Numbered from the stretch's first letter, positions 17,097 through 26,476 are shown. The stretch is 64,000 nucleotides of DNA from an uncultured Lachnospiraceae bacterium (GCA_947177165.1 CAMWTP010000017.1:1-64000), one strand, 5' to 3'. A program made the numbers and translations. Notes: generated by a model from the sequence alone, not told the origin.

Positions 17097-18387
17097 GTAA
17101 AACCTCCCATTCCTGCATTGATTTTGCCACCTCCGGAGAGATCAGCTGCGGTCCAAGATAATCGGAGAGGCCAAGACCGCTTTCCGTCAGTGTTACGTAT
17201 CTTCGCAGTCTGGTGCCGCACACCACAGCAAGGCCCTGCTCCATCCATTCCCGCAGCAGGGGAAAATCTTCCATCACATCTCTTCCGAATAGTTCCCGAT
17301 ACCGCCCCAGATCGATTCCAGGACGAATCAACAGATGGCGGATCACATAACGTCTTTTCTGTTCCTCCTCCGACAGGATAATTCCGTGTGTAATTTTCAT
17401 AAAATCCTTTGTGTTTTCATAATCATTCAGCCGCGCCAGGCACTCGTTTCTGGTGATGGCATAGGGACTGCAGAAATGAAGCTTTCCCAGATAGCTTCTC
17501 CCGCCACATCCCAGACCGATTGAAGTGCCAAAACCGCATTCCGAGAACGCCCGCCCAGTATCCCGCCGCACAAACCGCCGCATGGAATCCTGACAGAACC
17601 CTTCTCCGTGCAGGAATCCGCACGCAGCCTGATACTGTGCATAAGCCGCCTCCGGCTCCAGGACAGCCCCCTCCCGTTCCATCCGTGCCCCATGCTTTAC
17701 ATACAGAGGATACAAAAAAATTTCCTCCGGCTCAAACCGCAGAACTTCCCTTAAAGATTCCAGCAGGCTTTCCTTTGTCTGCCCCGGAATCCCATAGATA
17801 AAATCGACATTGACACACGGAAAATCAAAAGCCTTTATCAATTCCAACGCTTCCCTTGCCTTTCGGGCATTGTGCTGCCGTCTCAGCGTCAGAAGCTCCC
17901 CGTCGTTGAAGCTCTGGATTCCCATGCTGATTCTCGATACCCCTGATTGTCTTAAGATTTCAAGTTTCTCTCTGGTCGTCTGATTGGGAGCGGTCTCCAC
18001 AACCAAGTCCCGCTTCCCGCCAAACCGAAAATGTTCCTTCAAAATGCCAAACATCCGCTCAAGCTGACTCTCTGTCAAAAACAGGGGCGTTCCTCCGCCA
18101 ATGACCAATTCGGAAAACTCCGTCCGGACAGAATCCAGTACCTCCTGATACTGCCTGCTCTGGCATTCGACAGTGTCCAGATACTTGTCCACCGCCTCCT
18201 GACACAGCCCGGTCACGGAAAACAGATTGCAGTAACCACACTTTGACTGGCAAAAAGGAATATGAAGATACAGACCATGCCCTTTGCCCGCCAGCATCGA
18301 GGCATAGTCCTGAAAACAAATATCTGTCAGCGGGCGGTATGCAGTTTTATGCGGATAGCTATACATATATTGAACATATGGATTCAT
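17050..18387 (-). CDS. STM4012-type radical SAM protein (HemW-like)
   Basis: 445 residues with LYLHIPFCQSKCGYCNLFS near residue 40 (Cx3Cx2C). The HemN/HemW-type motifs GGGTPLFL and ISMGIQSFNDGEL follow, and VNVDFIYGIPGQT near 200. The C-terminal helix-turn-helix-like region resembles HemW, a heme chaperone family, so simple annotation as coproporphyrinogen oxidase would be misleading. Context with STM4011-, 4013-, 4014- and 4015-like genes identifies the STM4012 group. Likely uses SAM and a [4Fe-4S] cluster. Substrate unknown. Confidence 0.82.
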   Translation of the reverse strand: MNPYVQYMYSYPHKTAYRPLTDICFQDYASMLAGKGHGLYLHIPFCQSKCGYCNLFSVTGLCQEAVDKYLDTVECQSRQYQEVLDSVRTEFSELVIGGGTPLFLTESQLERMFGILKEHFRFGGKRDLVVETAPNQTTREKLEILRQSGVSRISMGIQSFNDGELLTLRRQHNARKAREALELIKAFDFPCVNVDFIYGIPGQTKESLLESLREVLRFEPEEIFLYPLYVKHGARMEREGAVLEPEAAYAQYQAACGFLHGEGFCQDSMRRFVRRDTGRAFSECGFGTSIGLGCGGRSYLGKLHFCSPYAITRNECLARLNDYENTKDFMKITHGIILSEEEQKRRYVIRHLLIRPGIDLGRYRELFGRDVMEDFPLLREWMEQGLAVVCGTRLRRYVTLTESGLGLSDYLGPQLISPEVAKSMQEWEVLHGQAHDSIPRQPEKL

Positions 18388-18472
18388 AATTTTCGCCCCT
18401 TCTTATCTTACAGGAAAAACTGTCTGTGCAGCCCGCAGTTCTATTTTCGCAGTCTCTTACAGAAGCAAGTCC

Positions 18473-19354
18473 TTATATAAAAAAGTGTTTATAAGGAATC
18501 GTATTGACAGCCGGATGGTTGACGCCGTGGAACTGACAGCCATCCTCCCCATAACAGGTCCCGTGGTCAGAGCAGCAAATCACAAACGTATTCCCCCGCA
18601 GATTTTTCCACTCTGCAAACAACCGGCCCAGCTCCCCGTCCACATACCGGAGCGCTGCCGCATGACTCTGCATGCTGTCATTCGAAGCGCCCTCCAGATA
18701 AAAGTAGTTGGGATAATGGATTGCATCCACGTTCAGATACAGAAAAATGCGCTTCTCCGCGTCTGCCTTGGATAACTTTCCCAATATAAAATCCACCTGA
18801 TTTTTCGTGCTGTCCTTCACTGGACAGCCAAAGGATGGATTCCAATAGCTTTTCTGAAAATAGGAGGGAAATACCTTGCCCAAATCCGAGCGCTTGTCAA
18901 AAAATGCGACACCGCCCACACACCATGTATCATAACCATCTTTTTCAAGCCCCTCCATGATTGTGCTGCCCGAAAAGCCGTACGCTCCCTCTGGCGTTTT
19001 CCTGCCAAGCCCAATCGCTTTGGGAAAAAACAGAAGTTCCCGGTCTGCTACATTTTTCGCGTCATACCGACAGGGCAAAAATCCTGCAAACATCGCATGA
19101 TGCGATGGATAGGTAAAATTTCCCGGCGCCTGACACTTCTGCCATGGTCCATACTGGTTCAGCACAGGAGTACCGCCGGAAGCCTCCTCCTGAACCGCCA
19201 CATCGTAGCGCAGCGTGTCCAGACACACAAACAAAATATCCGAAGTCCCCACTACCTGTGTCATGTCCACCGAAGACTTTTGATGCTTCCCGGAAGACGT
19301 AAATAAACGCACAGGTACTTCCTGTGCCGTTGACGCAGCTGTATCCTCACTCAT
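18473..19354 (-). CDS. STM4013/SEN3800-type sulfatase-fold hydrolase
   Basis: 293 residues of the alkaline phosphatase/sulfatase superfamily. The metal-binding start is ILFVCLDTLRYD (near 40), the nucleophile region is NFTYPSHHAMFAG, and the second metal site is CCSDHGTCYGEDG with a later His in FHGVNHPAVNT. A metal-dependent phospho- or sulfo-hydrolase or transferase is likely. The ATG at 19354 is preferred over the one seven codons upstream because AAGGAG lies 9 nt before it. Third gene of the operon. No signal peptide, so it acts in the cytoplasm. Confidence 0.8.
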   Translation of the reverse strand: MSEDTAASTAQEVPVRLFTSSGKHQKSSVDMTQVVGTSDILFVCLDTLRYDVAVQEEASGGTPVLNQYGPWQKCQAPGNFTYPSHHAMFAGFLPCRYDAKNVADRELLFFPKAIGLGRKTPEGAYGFSGSTIMEGLEKDGYDTWCVGGVAFFDKRSDLGKVFPSYFQKSYWNPSFGCPVKDSTKNQVDFILGKLSKADAEKRIFLYLNVDAIHYPNYFYLEGASNDSMQSHAAALRYVDGELGRLFAEWKNLRGNTFVICCSDHGTCYGEDGCQFHGVNHPAVNTIPYKHFFI

Positions 19355-19381
19355 GATCGCATTCTCCTTTTCCATTATATT

Positions 19382-20425
19382 TTATTTGCCACACAGCCAT
19401 TGCCGCATCATCTCTGCCTGATGACCGTAAATGCTGTTTTTATTGTAAATATCCTGATAAATCAAGTCACCCTGCGCATTCATCTCTATGATTCGCGGCT
19501 TCATGCTCCCTTTTTCCAACAGGATATCTATGCCGGCACTCCTAAGACCAGGATAGATCTCCATACTCTTCTGACACAGCTTTGCGATGTCATCAAGCGT
19601 ATGCGCCGGCAGTTTCAGCGCAGCAGTCTCCAAAGGCCGGTTGTTCAAATGGAGATTCGTAATCGGTCCCTTTGAGAGCCTTCCCAACAGGAAATCTAAT
19701 CTTCCATCCTGCACCACCGCCCGCAAATCATAGGAGTAACCTTGATATTCTGCTTTGGCATACCACTGCTCCACAATGCAGTCCATCTCCAGAATCCGGT
19801 CAAGAAGCGGAAAGACTTCCTCCGTCTTAGAAAAACGCCGCAGGCATTTGGTATTCACGAAAGTGCCGTCCGCCTGTAACAGCGCACAGCTATAGAGCGC
19901 CATCCGCCCGGTCTGCGGCTGCCAGCGCAATGCAGATACACCCGCAGCGCCGGAACCCTTGACCGGCTTAATAAACACCTGATGCATCCGCTGTCTGTGC
20001 ATCTCCTCAAAAAGCAGTTCTGCAGTAAGTTTCCCTGTGTTCAAACAAACATAAGTTTGCATTATCTCCGTCACCGGCAGTCCAGCCTGCTGCAGTCTTG
20101 CCTTGCACGCCCGTTTATCCAGCAATTCTATCATCGCAGATGGTATATTCAAAAACGTCATCTTTCGCTTTTGTGCGTAACTGCCCAATTCTTCAAGCTG
20201 TCGTATGTATCCGTCTGCCAGACCGTTCAACTCCTCAAGCGAGCAGCTTGACCAAAGCGGCGGATCGATTTTTACAAACAGCTCCTCCGCCACAGGCAGC
20301 CGCCTGCAGTCATTCCAACTGTTCCAATCCGTAAACACGATGGGAAGCCCTTTCTGTTCTGCCGCTTTTTCCAGATAAATCGTCCTCTTGGTACCAGAGC
20401 TCCCCAGCAATACCACCTGTCTCAT
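19382..20425 (-). CDS. STM4014-type ATP-grasp protein
   Basis: 347 residues. Glycine-rich VFIKPVKGSGAAGVSALRW (near 150-170) and the C-terminal metal/ATP motif IIEMNAQGDLIYQDIYN fit the ATP-grasp fold, which ligates a carboxylate to an amine or thiol through an acyl-phosphate. The N-terminal pre-ATP-grasp domain starts MRQVVLLGSSGTKR. The start overlaps the stop of the upstream gene by 4 bp (ATGA), showing tight coupling. Substrate unknown. Confidence 0.78.
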   Translation of the reverse strand: MRQVVLLGSSGTKRTIYLEKAAEQKGLPIVFTDWNSWNDCRRLPVAEELFVKIDPPLWSSCSLEELNGLADGYIRQLEELGSYAQKRKMTFLNIPSAMIELLDKRACKARLQQAGLPVTEIMQTYVCLNTGKLTAELLFEEMHRQRMHQVFIKPVKGSGAAGVSALRWQPQTGRMALYSCALLQADGTFVNTKCLRRFSKTEEVFPLLDRILEMDCIVEQWYAKAEYQGYSYDLRAVVQDGRLDFLLGRLSKGPITNLHLNNRPLETAALKLPAHTLDDIAKLCQKSMEIYPGLRSAGIDILLEKGSMKPRIIEMNAQGDLIYQDIYNKNSIYGHQAEMMRQWLCGK

Positions 20426-21312
20426 TCTGTCAGCATGGCGTTTCTATAAATTTCACCCTTATACTCTCTTGCTTCTTCCTGCTCAGAAACATCCACTTCC
20501 ATTGGCAGTGCTCCCAGCTTCTCTGCCATGTCATCAGACAGATAGTTATAGTGCAGATCCAGTTTCCCGATATTCGGCCATGCAGGAACTTTTTCCAAGA
20601 GCAGCGCGCCTCCCTTATCTGTCAGTGTGCCGTTCGACAAATCGAGCGTGCTAATCTGCCCCATGAATTTACTGTCGAGGACGATCGCTGTCAGCTCATC
20701 CTGTATCTCACTGTTTGTGATTCCAAGATACGTAAGTGCCGGAAAATCTGCCTGCTCTAAAAGTTCCTTGATCGTATCCTCATCCCCGTCGAAACCATAA
20801 TCCTCAATACCAATAAAAAGAAGAAGCTTTTTCAGTTTTGGAAGCTTTGCCTTCTGGATCGACTGTATGACATCCTTCGAAAGCCCTCCGCAGATGATCG
20901 TCAGCGCCTCAAGTTCCTCATGGCAGATATCCCCCAGCTCCAAATCCATACTGCCCTTAATGGTCAGCTCCTTCAGCTGCGGCATTGCCTCCCAGAGCTT
21001 ACTGTAATCTCCCTGAATAATCCATGACACTTCACATTCCTCAAACCCCATATTGCCGATAAACAATTTCTCAATATGGGAAAATTTCTCTGCATTTGCC
21101 ACAATCGCATCGATGACTGCCTGGCAGCTCTCCTCATATGCACCTCCCCAATTGCCAATTACCAGCTCTTTCAGGTGCGGAAAATGTTCACTCTCCATAA
21201 TTTCTTCAATCATCGTCGCAGGACCTTTTCCCTGTTCATACTCCCCATAATCATAGAAAAATGTCTTTTTTGTTAAATCGACATTTTCCTCTTCCACCAT
21301 TGAAAATTGCAT
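20422..21312 (-). CDS. STM4015-type leucine-rich-repeat-like protein
   Basis: About 296 residues, acidic, with repeated LKELVIGN, LEALTII, LKKLLLFIG, LTYLGITN and ISTLDLSNG units typical of an LRR solenoid. Probably a scaffold or recognition subunit rather than an enzyme. The second ATG (21312) is preferred because AGGAGG is about 8 nt before it. First gene of the five-gene operon, preceded by a good promoter. The residual region between it and the MATE gene is only 78 bp and holds no precursor-peptide gene. Confidence 0.75.
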   Translation of the reverse strand: MQFSMVEEENVDLTKKTFFYDYGEYEQGKGPATMIEEIMESEHFPHLKELVIGNWGGAYEESCQAVIDAIVANAEKFSHIEKLFIGNMGFEECEVSWIIQGDYSKLWEAMPQLKELTIKGSMDLELGDICHEELEALTIICGGLSKDVIQSIQKAKLPKLKKLLLFIGIEDYGFDGDEDTIKELLEQADFPALTYLGITNSEIQDELTAIVLDSKFMGQISTLDLSNGTLTDKGGALLLEKVPAWPNIGKLDLHYNYLSDDMAEKLGALPMEVDVSEQEEAREYKGEIYRNAMLTE

Positions 21313-21338
21313 ACGCATGCCCTCCTTTTTTTATAACA

Positions 21339-21367
21339 ATTATACTACCATGGTAAGAAATAAGCAA
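21339..21367 (-). promoter_or_regulatory. sigma-A promoter of the STM4015-STM4011-like operon
   Basis: Minus strand TTGCTT (21362-21367), 17-bp spacer, TATAAT (21339-21344). The spacer holds the palindrome TACCATGGTA, a possible operator core. Confidence 0.65.
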
Positions 21368-21390
21368 CTGTTGTCTGTCGCTTCGCGGTA

Positions 21391-22752
21391 TCAAAACGAT
21401 GTTCCGTTTGCGGCAGACAATTTTCTGACCACAATAAAGTAACTGATCACAAGGATCACATCCGCTCCCGCCCACGCCATGATCTCCGCATAAAAGATGC
21501 CATTCTCTCCAACCAGCCGGGGCAAAAGCAGAGCGCTTGCAGTGCGCATGATAAACTCCGCGACGCCGGAAAGCATCGGCAGCACTGTATTTCCCATGCC
21601 CTGTATCGCAGCTCTCGTCACATGCAGTATGTACAGTACCGGCAGACAGACACTCATAATCGCCAGATAGCGATACGCAACCGCAAGTGTCGCTTCCACC
21701 GTCTCTGGAGCGCCGGAAATAAACAGCCCCAACAAAAATCTGCCAAACCCCAGCATGCACGCCGCGATCACAACAGATGTCAGAATCGCAATCACCACTG
21801 CCGCCCGCATACCGTCATGGATGCGCTTAATCTTTCCCGCACCCATATTCTGCCCCATATACGTCACCATGGCATATCCGTAGGAAGTCGCCGCAATCTC
21901 CAGCAGACCGTACAGCTTGTTTGTAGCTGTAAAGCCTGCGATAAAGATCACGCCAAAACCGTTTACCACAGCCTGCACGATCATGCCGCCGACCGCTATG
22001 ATCGCATTCTGAAACGCCATAGGAAAACCCAGATACATCAGCGCTCCCGCCAGTCCGGCGCTCATCTTGAAATCCCCTGGCTGAAAACGCAGCAGTTCAA
22101 TCTTTCTGATATGCCAGATGCAGAAAACGCTCGACACCAGCTGCGCGATCAGCGTCGCAGCCGCAGCCCCGGCTATTCCCCAGCCAAAGCCGATGACAAA
22201 CAGCATGTCCAGCAAAATATTCACGACTGACGCGACAATCATGGCATTGAGCGGCGTCCGTCCGTCACCCAGCGCGCGCAGGATACATGCCAGCAGATTG
22301 TACAGCATCACGACCGGTATCCCCATAAACATAATCCGCAGATACAAAATCGTGCCATCCCAGATGTCTGGCGGCGTCTGTAATATCCGCAGCAGCGGCT
22401 CTGCCATAAGCTGTCCCGCCGCGACGAGAACCAGCGCCGATAACGCGGCAATCACTGCAGATCCGGCGACGGATTTTCTCAAAGCATCGTTCTTTCCCGC
22501 CCCAAACTCCTTTGCCATCATGATGCCAAAGCCCTGCGTGAATCCCTGAATGATTCCCAGCATCATCCAGTTCATCCACTCCGCGGCGCCGAGCGCCGCC
22601 AGCGCATTGACACCGAGCACTTTTCCAACGACCATCGTGTCAACCACAGTGTATAACTGCTGAAATATATTTCCCGCCATCAGCGACAATGCAAATGTTA
22701 AAATAATTGAGGAGGGCTTTCCCTCTGTCATATTTTTAATTTTTACCGCCAT
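21391..22752 (-). CDS. MATE-family multidrug/metabolite exporter
   Basis: A 453-residue inner-membrane transporter with 12 predicted spans in two homologous halves. Its start, KNMTEGKPSSIILTFALSLM, is typical of the DinF/NorM-like clade of Clostridia. It exchanges Na+ or H+ for organic cations or metabolites. The ATG at 22752 is chosen for GGAGAG 6 nt upstream, not the TTG five codons earlier. It precedes the STM4015-like operon by 78 bp on the same strand, but that operon has its own promoter. Read-through and a role in exporting its product are possible. Confidence 0.9.
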   Translation of the reverse strand: MAVKIKNMTEGKPSSIILTFALSLMAGNIFQQLYTVVDTMVVGKVLGVNALAALGAAEWMNWMMLGIIQGFTQGFGIMMAKEFGAGKNDALRKSVAGSAVIAALSALVLVAAGQLMAEPLLRILQTPPDIWDGTILYLRIMFMGIPVVMLYNLLACILRALGDGRTPLNAMIVASVVNILLDMLFVIGFGWGIAGAAAATLIAQLVSSVFCIWHIRKIELLRFQPGDFKMSAGLAGALMYLGFPMAFQNAIIAVGGMIVQAVVNGFGVIFIAGFTATNKLYGLLEIAATSYGYAMVTYMGQNMGAGKIKRIHDGMRAAVVIAILTSVVIAACMLGFGRFLLGLFISGAPETVEATLAVAYRYLAIMSVCLPVLYILHVTRAAIQGMGNTVLPMLSGVAEFIMRTASALLLPRLVGENGIFYAEIMAWAGADVILVISYFIVVRKLSAANGTSF

Positions 22753-22792
22753 ATTTTCTCTCCACAATCCTTACTGTTACGAAACAAAAGCC

Positions 22793-22831
22793 AAGGTTCT
22801 TTCTGAATAGCAGCTATTCAGAAAGAACCTT
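22793..22831. repeat. perfect 18-bp hairpin, left partner of a flanking pair
   Basis: AAGGTTCTTTCTGAATAG, loop CAG, and the exact complement. It lies between two divergent genes, so it is not a terminator for either. A near-identical hairpin lies at 24777-24815, on the other side of the AAA/PD-(D/E)XK gene. Confidence 0.7.
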
Positions 22832-23050
22832 CTTATAAAAATTACTATTTAAGAATATCATTGCCGCCCTGACATGTCAATCATACAATATACATTTGTC
22901 ACTAAATGCCTTTCATACGTATTACTGTTCGCGTCCTCTGATTTTGGCACATTTTGTTGATTAAAAGCGACAACAAGTTTACTATTTCATCCCATTTGTG
23001 TTATACTGTTATTGTTCACTACTGTTTCAGCTAATATGGAGGGCATAACC

Positions 23051-24754
23051 ATGGATTATCACAAGAAAAAAATACCAATTGGAATCGACCGTTTCAAGAA
23101 ACTCCGTGAGGAAGACTTTTACTATATTGACAAATCAGGTATGATACGAGACCTACTCTATTCATGGGGTGAAGTAAATCTTTTTACAAGGCCGCGGCGT
23201 TTCGGAAAGTCGCTAAATCTTGATATGCTCAAAACCTTTTTTGAAATCGGGGCTGATCCTTCTTATTTTGAAGGCTTGGAAATTATGCAGGAAACTGGGC
23301 TTTGTGAGAAATATATGGGTAAATTTCCTGTCATTTCCATCACCCTGAAGGATGTGGAAGGACTGACCTACGAATCAGCGGTCAAAGCAATGGGTGGAAT
23401 CATTCGAAAGGAAGCACGCAGACTCCAGTTTTTGCTTGACAGCGATAAACTGTCCGACTGGGATAAGGATTATATGAAATCTTTTTTCAGCTTAAGTATG
23501 GATGCAGAGCTACAGAGAGAAAGCCTGGCAGTATTCTCAGAATTGTTATACAAACATTTTCATCAAAAGGTCATCCTTTTGATTGACGAGTATGATGTGC
23601 CTCTCGACAAAGCCTGGCAGCATGGATATTATCATGAAATGGTCAGCCATATCCGCTCCCTTTTCAGCAATGCCTTAAAGACAAACGATTATCTCCACGC
23701 AGCCGTGATCACCGGCTGTCTTCGGATTGCAAAAGAGAGCATCTTTACCGGATTAAACAATCTTAATGTAAATACTGTTGCTGACACAGGCTTCGCACAA
23801 TATTTCGGTTTTACAGACAACGAAGTGCGGAATATGCTGCACTATTATGAACTTGACGAATTTTATGAATCCATTAAGGCGTGGTATGACGGTTATCGTT
23901 TTGGTCAATTAGAAATCTACTGCCCATGGGATGTCATTAATTACTGTTACAAACTACTTGAAAACAGAAACCGCAAACCGGAAGCCTTCTGGGCAAACAG
24001 CAGCAGTAATTACATCATACAGGACATCCTCTCCCATGCTTCCGAAACCGCAAAGGAACAGATTGAGCGTCTGATCTCAGGCGAATCCATCGAACAGCGG
24101 ATCATCCCGGAACTGACTTATACAGACCTGAGCAACGAAGACATCACAATCCGGGAAACATATCTCTGGAGTGTACTGTATTCCACTGGATATCTGACTG
24201 AAGCACCTGAGGAGACAGGAAACGGCCTGCACAGACTTGTCATACCCAACAGGGAAATCCTTCAGATTTACCGTGATAAGATACAGTCATGGTACAATAT
24301 CAATGTCCGCAGGGATACACAGAAATGGCAGGCATTCTGCGATGCCGTGAAAACAGGCAGCGCTGACAAAATCCAGGAATTATTTAACGCCTACCTGAGC
24401 CACACCATCAGCATCCGCGACACCTTTGTAAAAAAGGAAATGAAGGAGAACTTTTATCACGGAATGCTCCTTGGCATCCTGCAGTGTGACGGCAGCTGGG
24501 TCATCAAATCCAATCAGGAGTCAGGACTTGGATACTGCGATATCCTTCTGCTGGTACCTGGCGACAAAATCGGCTGTGCCATAGAACTGAAGTATGCAGA
24601 AAACGGTACTTTTGACCCCGCCTGTGAGGAGGCTCTGACACAGATTGATGCGAAAAAATACACAGACTACCTGCAGCAGGAAGGCATGGAAACCATATAT
24701 ACCTACGCTGTAGCCTGCTATAAAAAGAGCTGCAGGGTCGTCTGCAGAATCTGA
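23051..24754 (+). CDS. AAA-ATPase-like / PD-(D/E)XK_9 protein
   Basis: 567 residues. The N-terminal AAA-ATPase_like domain starts KKIPIGIDRFKKLREE, with a P-loop-like TRPRRFGKSLNLDML (near 55) and Walker-B-like VILLIDEYDVPLD (near 180). The C-terminal PD-(D/E)XK nuclease-like domain has GYCDILLLVPG and CAIELKYA (D...ExK, near 505-530). These genes occur in many copies in gut Clostridia and Bacteroidetes; function is unproven, with mobility or defence suggested. The ATG at 23051 follows GGAGGG by 7 nt. Flanking matched hairpins suggest it moved as a unit. Confidence 0.85.
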   Translation: MDYHKKKIPIGIDRFKKLREEDFYYIDKSGMIRDLLYSWGEVNLFTRPRRFGKSLNLDMLKTFFEIGADPSYFEGLEIMQETGLCEKYMGKFPVISITLKDVEGLTYESAVKAMGGIIRKEARRLQFLLDSDKLSDWDKDYMKSFFSLSMDAELQRESLAVFSELLYKHFHQKVILLIDEYDVPLDKAWQHGYYHEMVSHIRSLFSNALKTNDYLHAAVITGCLRIAKESIFTGLNNLNVNTVADTGFAQYFGFTDNEVRNMLHYYELDEFYESIKAWYDGYRFGQLEIYCPWDVINYCYKLLENRNRKPEAFWANSSSNYIIQDILSHASETAKEQIERLISGESIEQRIIPELTYTDLSNEDITIRETYLWSVLYSTGYLTEAPEETGNGLHRLVIPNREILQIYRDKIQSWYNINVRRDTQKWQAFCDAVKTGSADKIQELFNAYLSHTISIRDTFVKKEMKENFYHGMLLGILQCDGSWVIKSNQESGLGYCDILLLVPGDKIGCAIELKYAENGTFDPACEEALTQIDAKKYTDYLQQEGMETIYTYAVACYKKSCRVVCRI

Positions 24755-24776
24755 ATGATATCAATATAAAAACGTC

Positions 24777-24815
24777 AAAGTTCTTTCTGGATAACAGTTA
24801 TTCAGAAAGAACTTT
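24777..24815. repeat. 18-bp hairpin, right partner of a flanking pair
   Basis: AAAGTTCTTTCTGGATAA, loop CAG, then a complementary arm with one G-T position. It differs from the hairpin at 22793-22831 at only a few positions and has the same loop. It may also end the preceding transcript. Confidence 0.7.
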
Positions 24816-24869
24816 ATCTGTTCTGACCTGTACAACTCTGGAAACCAGCATCATCATCACCCAATATCG

Positions 24870-25472
24870 CTATCTCGTATAGAAATCATGTCCCCCGTAT
24901 GAAAATAGAAATGTCAGGTTGCTGTCAAACCACTCTGCGTTCTCAGGCGCAACTAACTTTCGCGCCATAAAAAACAGCGCGCCATCCGACACATCCTCTC
25001 CCTTGAGAGCGCTGTATACGACTTCTTTCGTCTCCTCCGATACCTTTACCTGATTGATAAATCCGTTTGACACCGGAGAGAACTGTGTCACATTTTTCGC
25101 CTTCTGATACACCACATCTGTAACATTGTTCGGAAATCTCCTGCTTTTGACGCGGTTGATCACGACATTCGCCACCAAAAGTTTCCCTTTTCTGTCCTCG
25201 CCGCCTGCTTCCGCCTCCACGATCCTCATCAGCGTGTCCAGATCCTGTTCAGAGACATCGATACAATAGCGCTGCTTCATTGTCTCATAGGAAATGATCC
25301 GCTCTACAGATTCAAACTGTTCAAGCTCCACATTCTCCGTTACCACTGCCGCCGTCGCTGTTTCCCGCCGCTCAACACTCTCCGCCTGCACATCATACTG
25401 CTTTGAGAAAATCAATAATCCAGTACAGATCGTATATGCGATGAACAGAAGGATATTGCTTTTCGAGTACAT
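24870..25472 (-). CDS. SleB/CwlJ-type cell wall hydrolase
   Basis: 200 residues with an N-terminal signal anchor and a Hydrolase_2 domain from about residue 75: LMRIVEAEAGGEDRKGKLLV (catalytic Glu region), NVVINRVKSRRFPN and TQFSPVSNG. The family cleaves peptidoglycan, classically spore cortex, but similar proteins are vegetative. Single gene with its own short leader. Confidence 0.88.
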   Translation of the reverse strand: MYSKSNILLFIAYTICTGLLIFSKQYDVQAESVERRETATAAVVTENVELEQFESVERIISYETMKQRYCIDVSEQDLDTLMRIVEAEAGGEDRKGKLLVANVVINRVKSRRFPNNVTDVVYQKAKNVTQFSPVSNGFINQVKVSEETKEVVYSALKGEDVSDGALFFMARKLVAPENAEWFDSNLTFLFSYGGHDFYTR

Positions 25473-25611
25473 AATCTATTGTTCTTTCCTTTCCAATTTG
25501 CAAATCTTAATGAGACCCTGTTTCCAATTTTACCTTTTATTAGTCTATTCGCTTGTCCTATAAAAAATACTAAAAACTTTCTAAATTAAGAAATAATGTC
25601 AAATCCCCTGA

Positions 25612-25641
25612 TTGCAGCCGGCACTCAGAATATGCTATAAT
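25612..25641 (+). promoter_or_regulatory. promoter of the LytTR/GHKL operon
   Basis: TTGCAG (25612-25617), 18-bp spacer, TATAAT (25636-25641), 67 nt before the start codon of the response regulator. Confidence 0.55.
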
Positions 25642-25707
25642 CCTTACAGCACAGCGGCCCGGAAAAATCAGAACCGCGAGTCCAAACCCAAAACCGGAGG
25701 AATCCAC

Positions 25708-26451
25708 ATGCTTCAGGTTGCAATATGCGATGATGAACAATTTTACAGGAAAACAATACAAAACCTTCTGATACAGTACCTTCAGCAAAAGAATCTGGAA
25801 TATACGATTCACCTTTACCAGTCCGGAGAAGAATTCTTATCCCAGCGTGAAAACAGTGTAAAATATGACATTGTTTTCATGGACATCAGCATGAAAAAGC
25901 TCGACGGAATCCAGACCGCCTCGCAGATCCGGGCTTTTCACAGCGACACGCAGCTCGTGTTTGTGACCGCCTTTATCGACTACGCGCTGGAAGGCTACAA
26001 GGTCAATGCAGTGCGCTATATCATGAAGGATACACTGGATACCGCAATCCCGGAATGCATGGATGCCATCCTGCAGAAAATGCAGCTGGCGCAGGTTACA
26101 TTCTCTTTCATGAACGGGGAAACAACACTCTATACTGACAATATCCTCTACATCGAGAGCCAGAAGCACAAATCCTTTTTCTATTATATGCAGCCCGGCA
26201 CTGCGAATACGAATGCTGTCCATTCCGGCATCGTGACCTATCAGATCTATGAAAAGTTAGATGTAATTGAACAGCAGCTTTCTGAACATGGATTCTTAAG
26301 GATTCACAAAAGCTACCTTGTCAACATGAAGCACATCCGCAGACTCAGCAACTATACAGCTTTTCTCGACACAGGGGCAGAACTGCCTGTCCCTCGCCTG
26401 CGGTATCAGGCTGTCAGGAAGCTGTTTGTCACATACAAAGGAGTCATGTAA
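25708..26451 (+). CDS. LytTR-family response regulator
   Basis: 247 residues. The receiver has acidic residues in AICDDEQ, phospho-Asp in DIVFMDISMKK and VTAF. The LytTR DNA-binding domain (about 145-245) has DNILYIESQKHKSFFY and FLRIHKSYLVNMKHI. Start at 25708 is fixed by GGAGG 7 nt upstream. The kinase gene follows after 25 nt. The class often controls peptide signalling, bacteriocins or surface factors. No signal peptide gene is visible here. Confidence 0.92.
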   Translation: MLQVAICDDEQFYRKTIQNLLIQYLQQKNLEYTIHLYQSGEEFLSQRENSVKYDIVFMDISMKKLDGIQTASQIRAFHSDTQLVFVTAFIDYALEGYKVNAVRYIMKDTLDTAIPECMDAILQKMQLAQVTFSFMNGETTLYTDNILYIESQKHKSFFYYMQPGTANTNAVHSGIVTYQIYEKLDVIEQQLSEHGFLRIHKSYLVNMKHIRRLSNYTAFLDTGAELPVPRLRYQAVRKLFVTYKGVM

Positions 26452-26476
26452 ATTTTGTACAGAACAGGGGGTATTT

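Noticed and set aside
17050-18387. Coproporphyrinogen III oxidase / HemW as a heme-pathway enzyme
   Set aside because: The motifs are shared with HemW, but the gene is embedded in the STM4011-STM4015-type operon and no other heme gene is present.
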